Source: Peribacillus glennii (GTDB taxonomy: Bacteria > Bacillota > Bacilli > Bacillales > DSM-1321). Taken from it: a DNA stretch of 64,000 nt. Where the stretch lies: contig NZ_QVTD01000003.1 in the NCBI RefSeq assembly GCF_003429105.1, forward strand, positions 62,001 through 126,000, given 5' to 3'. How positions within the stretch are numbered: position 1 is the first letter of the stretch; every line of letters begins with the position of its first letter. A program made the position numbers and the translations under genes. Below the pieces are notes generated by a model. That model was given only the letters and a program-made list of their open reading frames with translations. It did not search any database and was not told where the DNA came from. Positions 63,492 through 64,000 of the stretch are shown here, one piece after another.

Positions 63492-63896
63492 CTATTGATA
63501 CTGATGGTACACTACTTTTCCTTTTATTACTTCATTGCCTGCCTGATTTACGGCCGCAACGTCGAAATTCAGTTGGTGTTCTGTTTTCTCGGTTAGTGAG
63601 GCCCTCAGGGTGATTACATCGTTCAGAAAAACCATGCCTTTAAATCGGATGGAATAATCCTGGATGAAGCCTTCTTCGAAATGGGGAGTAAACAGCTTAG
63701 CCAAATTCCCCATCGTCCACATTCCATGTGCAATGATTCCAGGCAATCCAGCTTTTTTGGCTTCGTCATCGATGGTATGGATAGGATTATAATCCCCGGA
63801 AGCACCTGCATACTTGATCAAGTCAAGTCTGGAAACGGGTTCAAGCTGAACTTCCTTGATCGATTCGCCTACTTGCATTTCAGCTAGTTTTTTCAT
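63492..63896 (-). CDS. MaoC-type (R)-hydratase/dehydratase, hotdog fold
   Basis: 134-residue single hotdog domain. The catalytic Asp and His are in AGASGDYNPIHTIDDEA (D-x4-H), followed by PGIIAHGMWTMG. It hydrates an enoyl-CoA or acts as the C-terminal half of a two-protein dehydratase with the upstream gene, whose stop overlaps this start (ATGA). This step follows the acyl-CoA dehydrogenases in the pathway. A good partner for the acyl-CoA operon. Ordinary beta-oxidation crotonases are not present in the window. Confidence 0.9.
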   Translation of the reverse strand: MKKLAEMQVGESIKEVQLEPVSRLDLIKYAGASGDYNPIHTIDDEAKKAGLPGIIAHGMWTMGNLAKLFTPHFEEGFIQDYSIRFKGMVFLNDVITLRASLTEKTEHQLNFDVAAVNQAGNEVIKGKVVYHQYQ

Positions 63897-64000
63897 ACCT
63901 TCAGTCCCTTTCTTACAGCTTCAGTTATGATTACGGCAGAGCTGGATGTAAAAATGATATTGCCAGCCAAATCTTCTCCGCCGTTTTCTAATACGAGAAA
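63893..64000 (-). CDS. MaoC-like dehydratase N-terminal-domain protein, C-terminal fragment
   Basis: Only the last 35 residues are inside the window: FLVLENGGEDLAGNIIFTSS, then AVIITEAVRKGLKV and a stop that overlaps the next ATG. This is typical of the FAS1-like/MaoC_dehydrat_N partner protein found directly before a short MaoC gene. Assignment rests on the overlap, the motif-like ending and the neighbour, so it is moderate. Confidence 0.6.
   Translation of the reverse strand, partial: FLVLENGGEDLAGNIIFTSSSAVIITEAVRKGLKV

Overview
The window reads as chromosomal DNA of a low-GC, Gram-positive, endospore-former-type bacterium of the Bacillaceae (a Bacillus, Cytobacillus or Neobacillus-like organism). 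The reasons are strong AGGAGG-type ribosome binding sites, frequent TTG and GTG starts, a GlgC/GlgD glycogen pair, a SinR-like repressor, YwqC/YwqD/YwqE-type polysaccharide phosphoregulators and an OpuF-type fused compatible-solute transporter. Nearly every gene is on the minus strand; the one clear plus-strand gene is a class II aldolase. I see no rRNA, tRNA or CRISPR array.

Region 1 (1-9.1 kb): glycogen operon glgB-glgC-glgD-glgA (glgA is cut by the window start), a GH15-like glucoamylase-type gene with its own sigma-A promoter and a possible CcpA site, then a GtrA / polyprenol-phosphate glycosyltransferase / YkoS-like membrane protein cassette. A MATE transporter (9.2-10.5 kb) stands alone.

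Region 2 (10.7-39.75 kb): a roughly 29-kb exopolysaccharide locus read leftward from a promoter at 39.72-39.75 kb. The promoter is TTGACA-N17-TAATAT with a SinR-box palindrome filling the spacer. The structured leader carries further SinR-like boxes, a tiny RBS-preceded ORF whose RBS lies in a hairpin, and a 22-bp-arm inverted repeat. Genes follow in this order: a 53-aa protein, an EpsC/PglF-type dehydratase, galE, a 49-aa protein, a candidate structured RNA, a sinR-like repressor, a degenerate SGNH protein, Wzz/CapA, a BY-kinase, a decayed gene, a DUF1919 protein, a YwqE phosphatase, an aminotransferase, a phosphoglycosyltransferase-GT2 fusion, glycosyltransferases, Wzy, Wzx, a beta-helix protein, an ATP-grasp/epimerase fusion, rmlA, an aminotransferase, rmlB, a FemAB-like acyltransferase, a metallophosphoesterase and a PIG-L deacetylase. 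Together they would make UDP- and dTDP-linked amino/deoxy sugars, load the first sugar on undecaprenyl phosphate, build, flip and polymerise repeats, and regulate chain length. Decayed duplicates of the ATP-grasp/epimerase/rmlA module and a second ATP-grasp remnant show recent rearrangement. A degenerate IS4-type transposase (39.86-40.56 kb) borders the locus.

Region 3 (40.6-44.9 kb): nfo, an Fpg/Nei glycosylase and the two-gene OpuF-like ABC transporter.

Region 4 (45.0-64 kb): acyl-CoA catabolism. One unit (thiolase, esterase, five-gene Liv-type ABC transporter) starts behind a sigma-A promoter with a TetR-type palindrome. A second unit (acyl-CoA dehydrogenase, MFS transporter, acyl-CoA ligase, acyl-CoA dehydrogenase, thiolase, thioesterase) starts behind a near-consensus sigma-54 promoter. 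A ketopantoate-reductase-like gene has a second sigma-54 promoter. A PAS-containing sigma-54 activator and MaoC-type hydratases lie at the right edge. Both sigma-54 promoters have a matching upstream dyad (CARATAR-N14-TTATYTG). Two diverged copies of an otherwise unexplained, structured ~110-nt element occur at 59.46-59.57 and 63.32-63.43 kb; the second sits immediately before a terminator and the activator gene.
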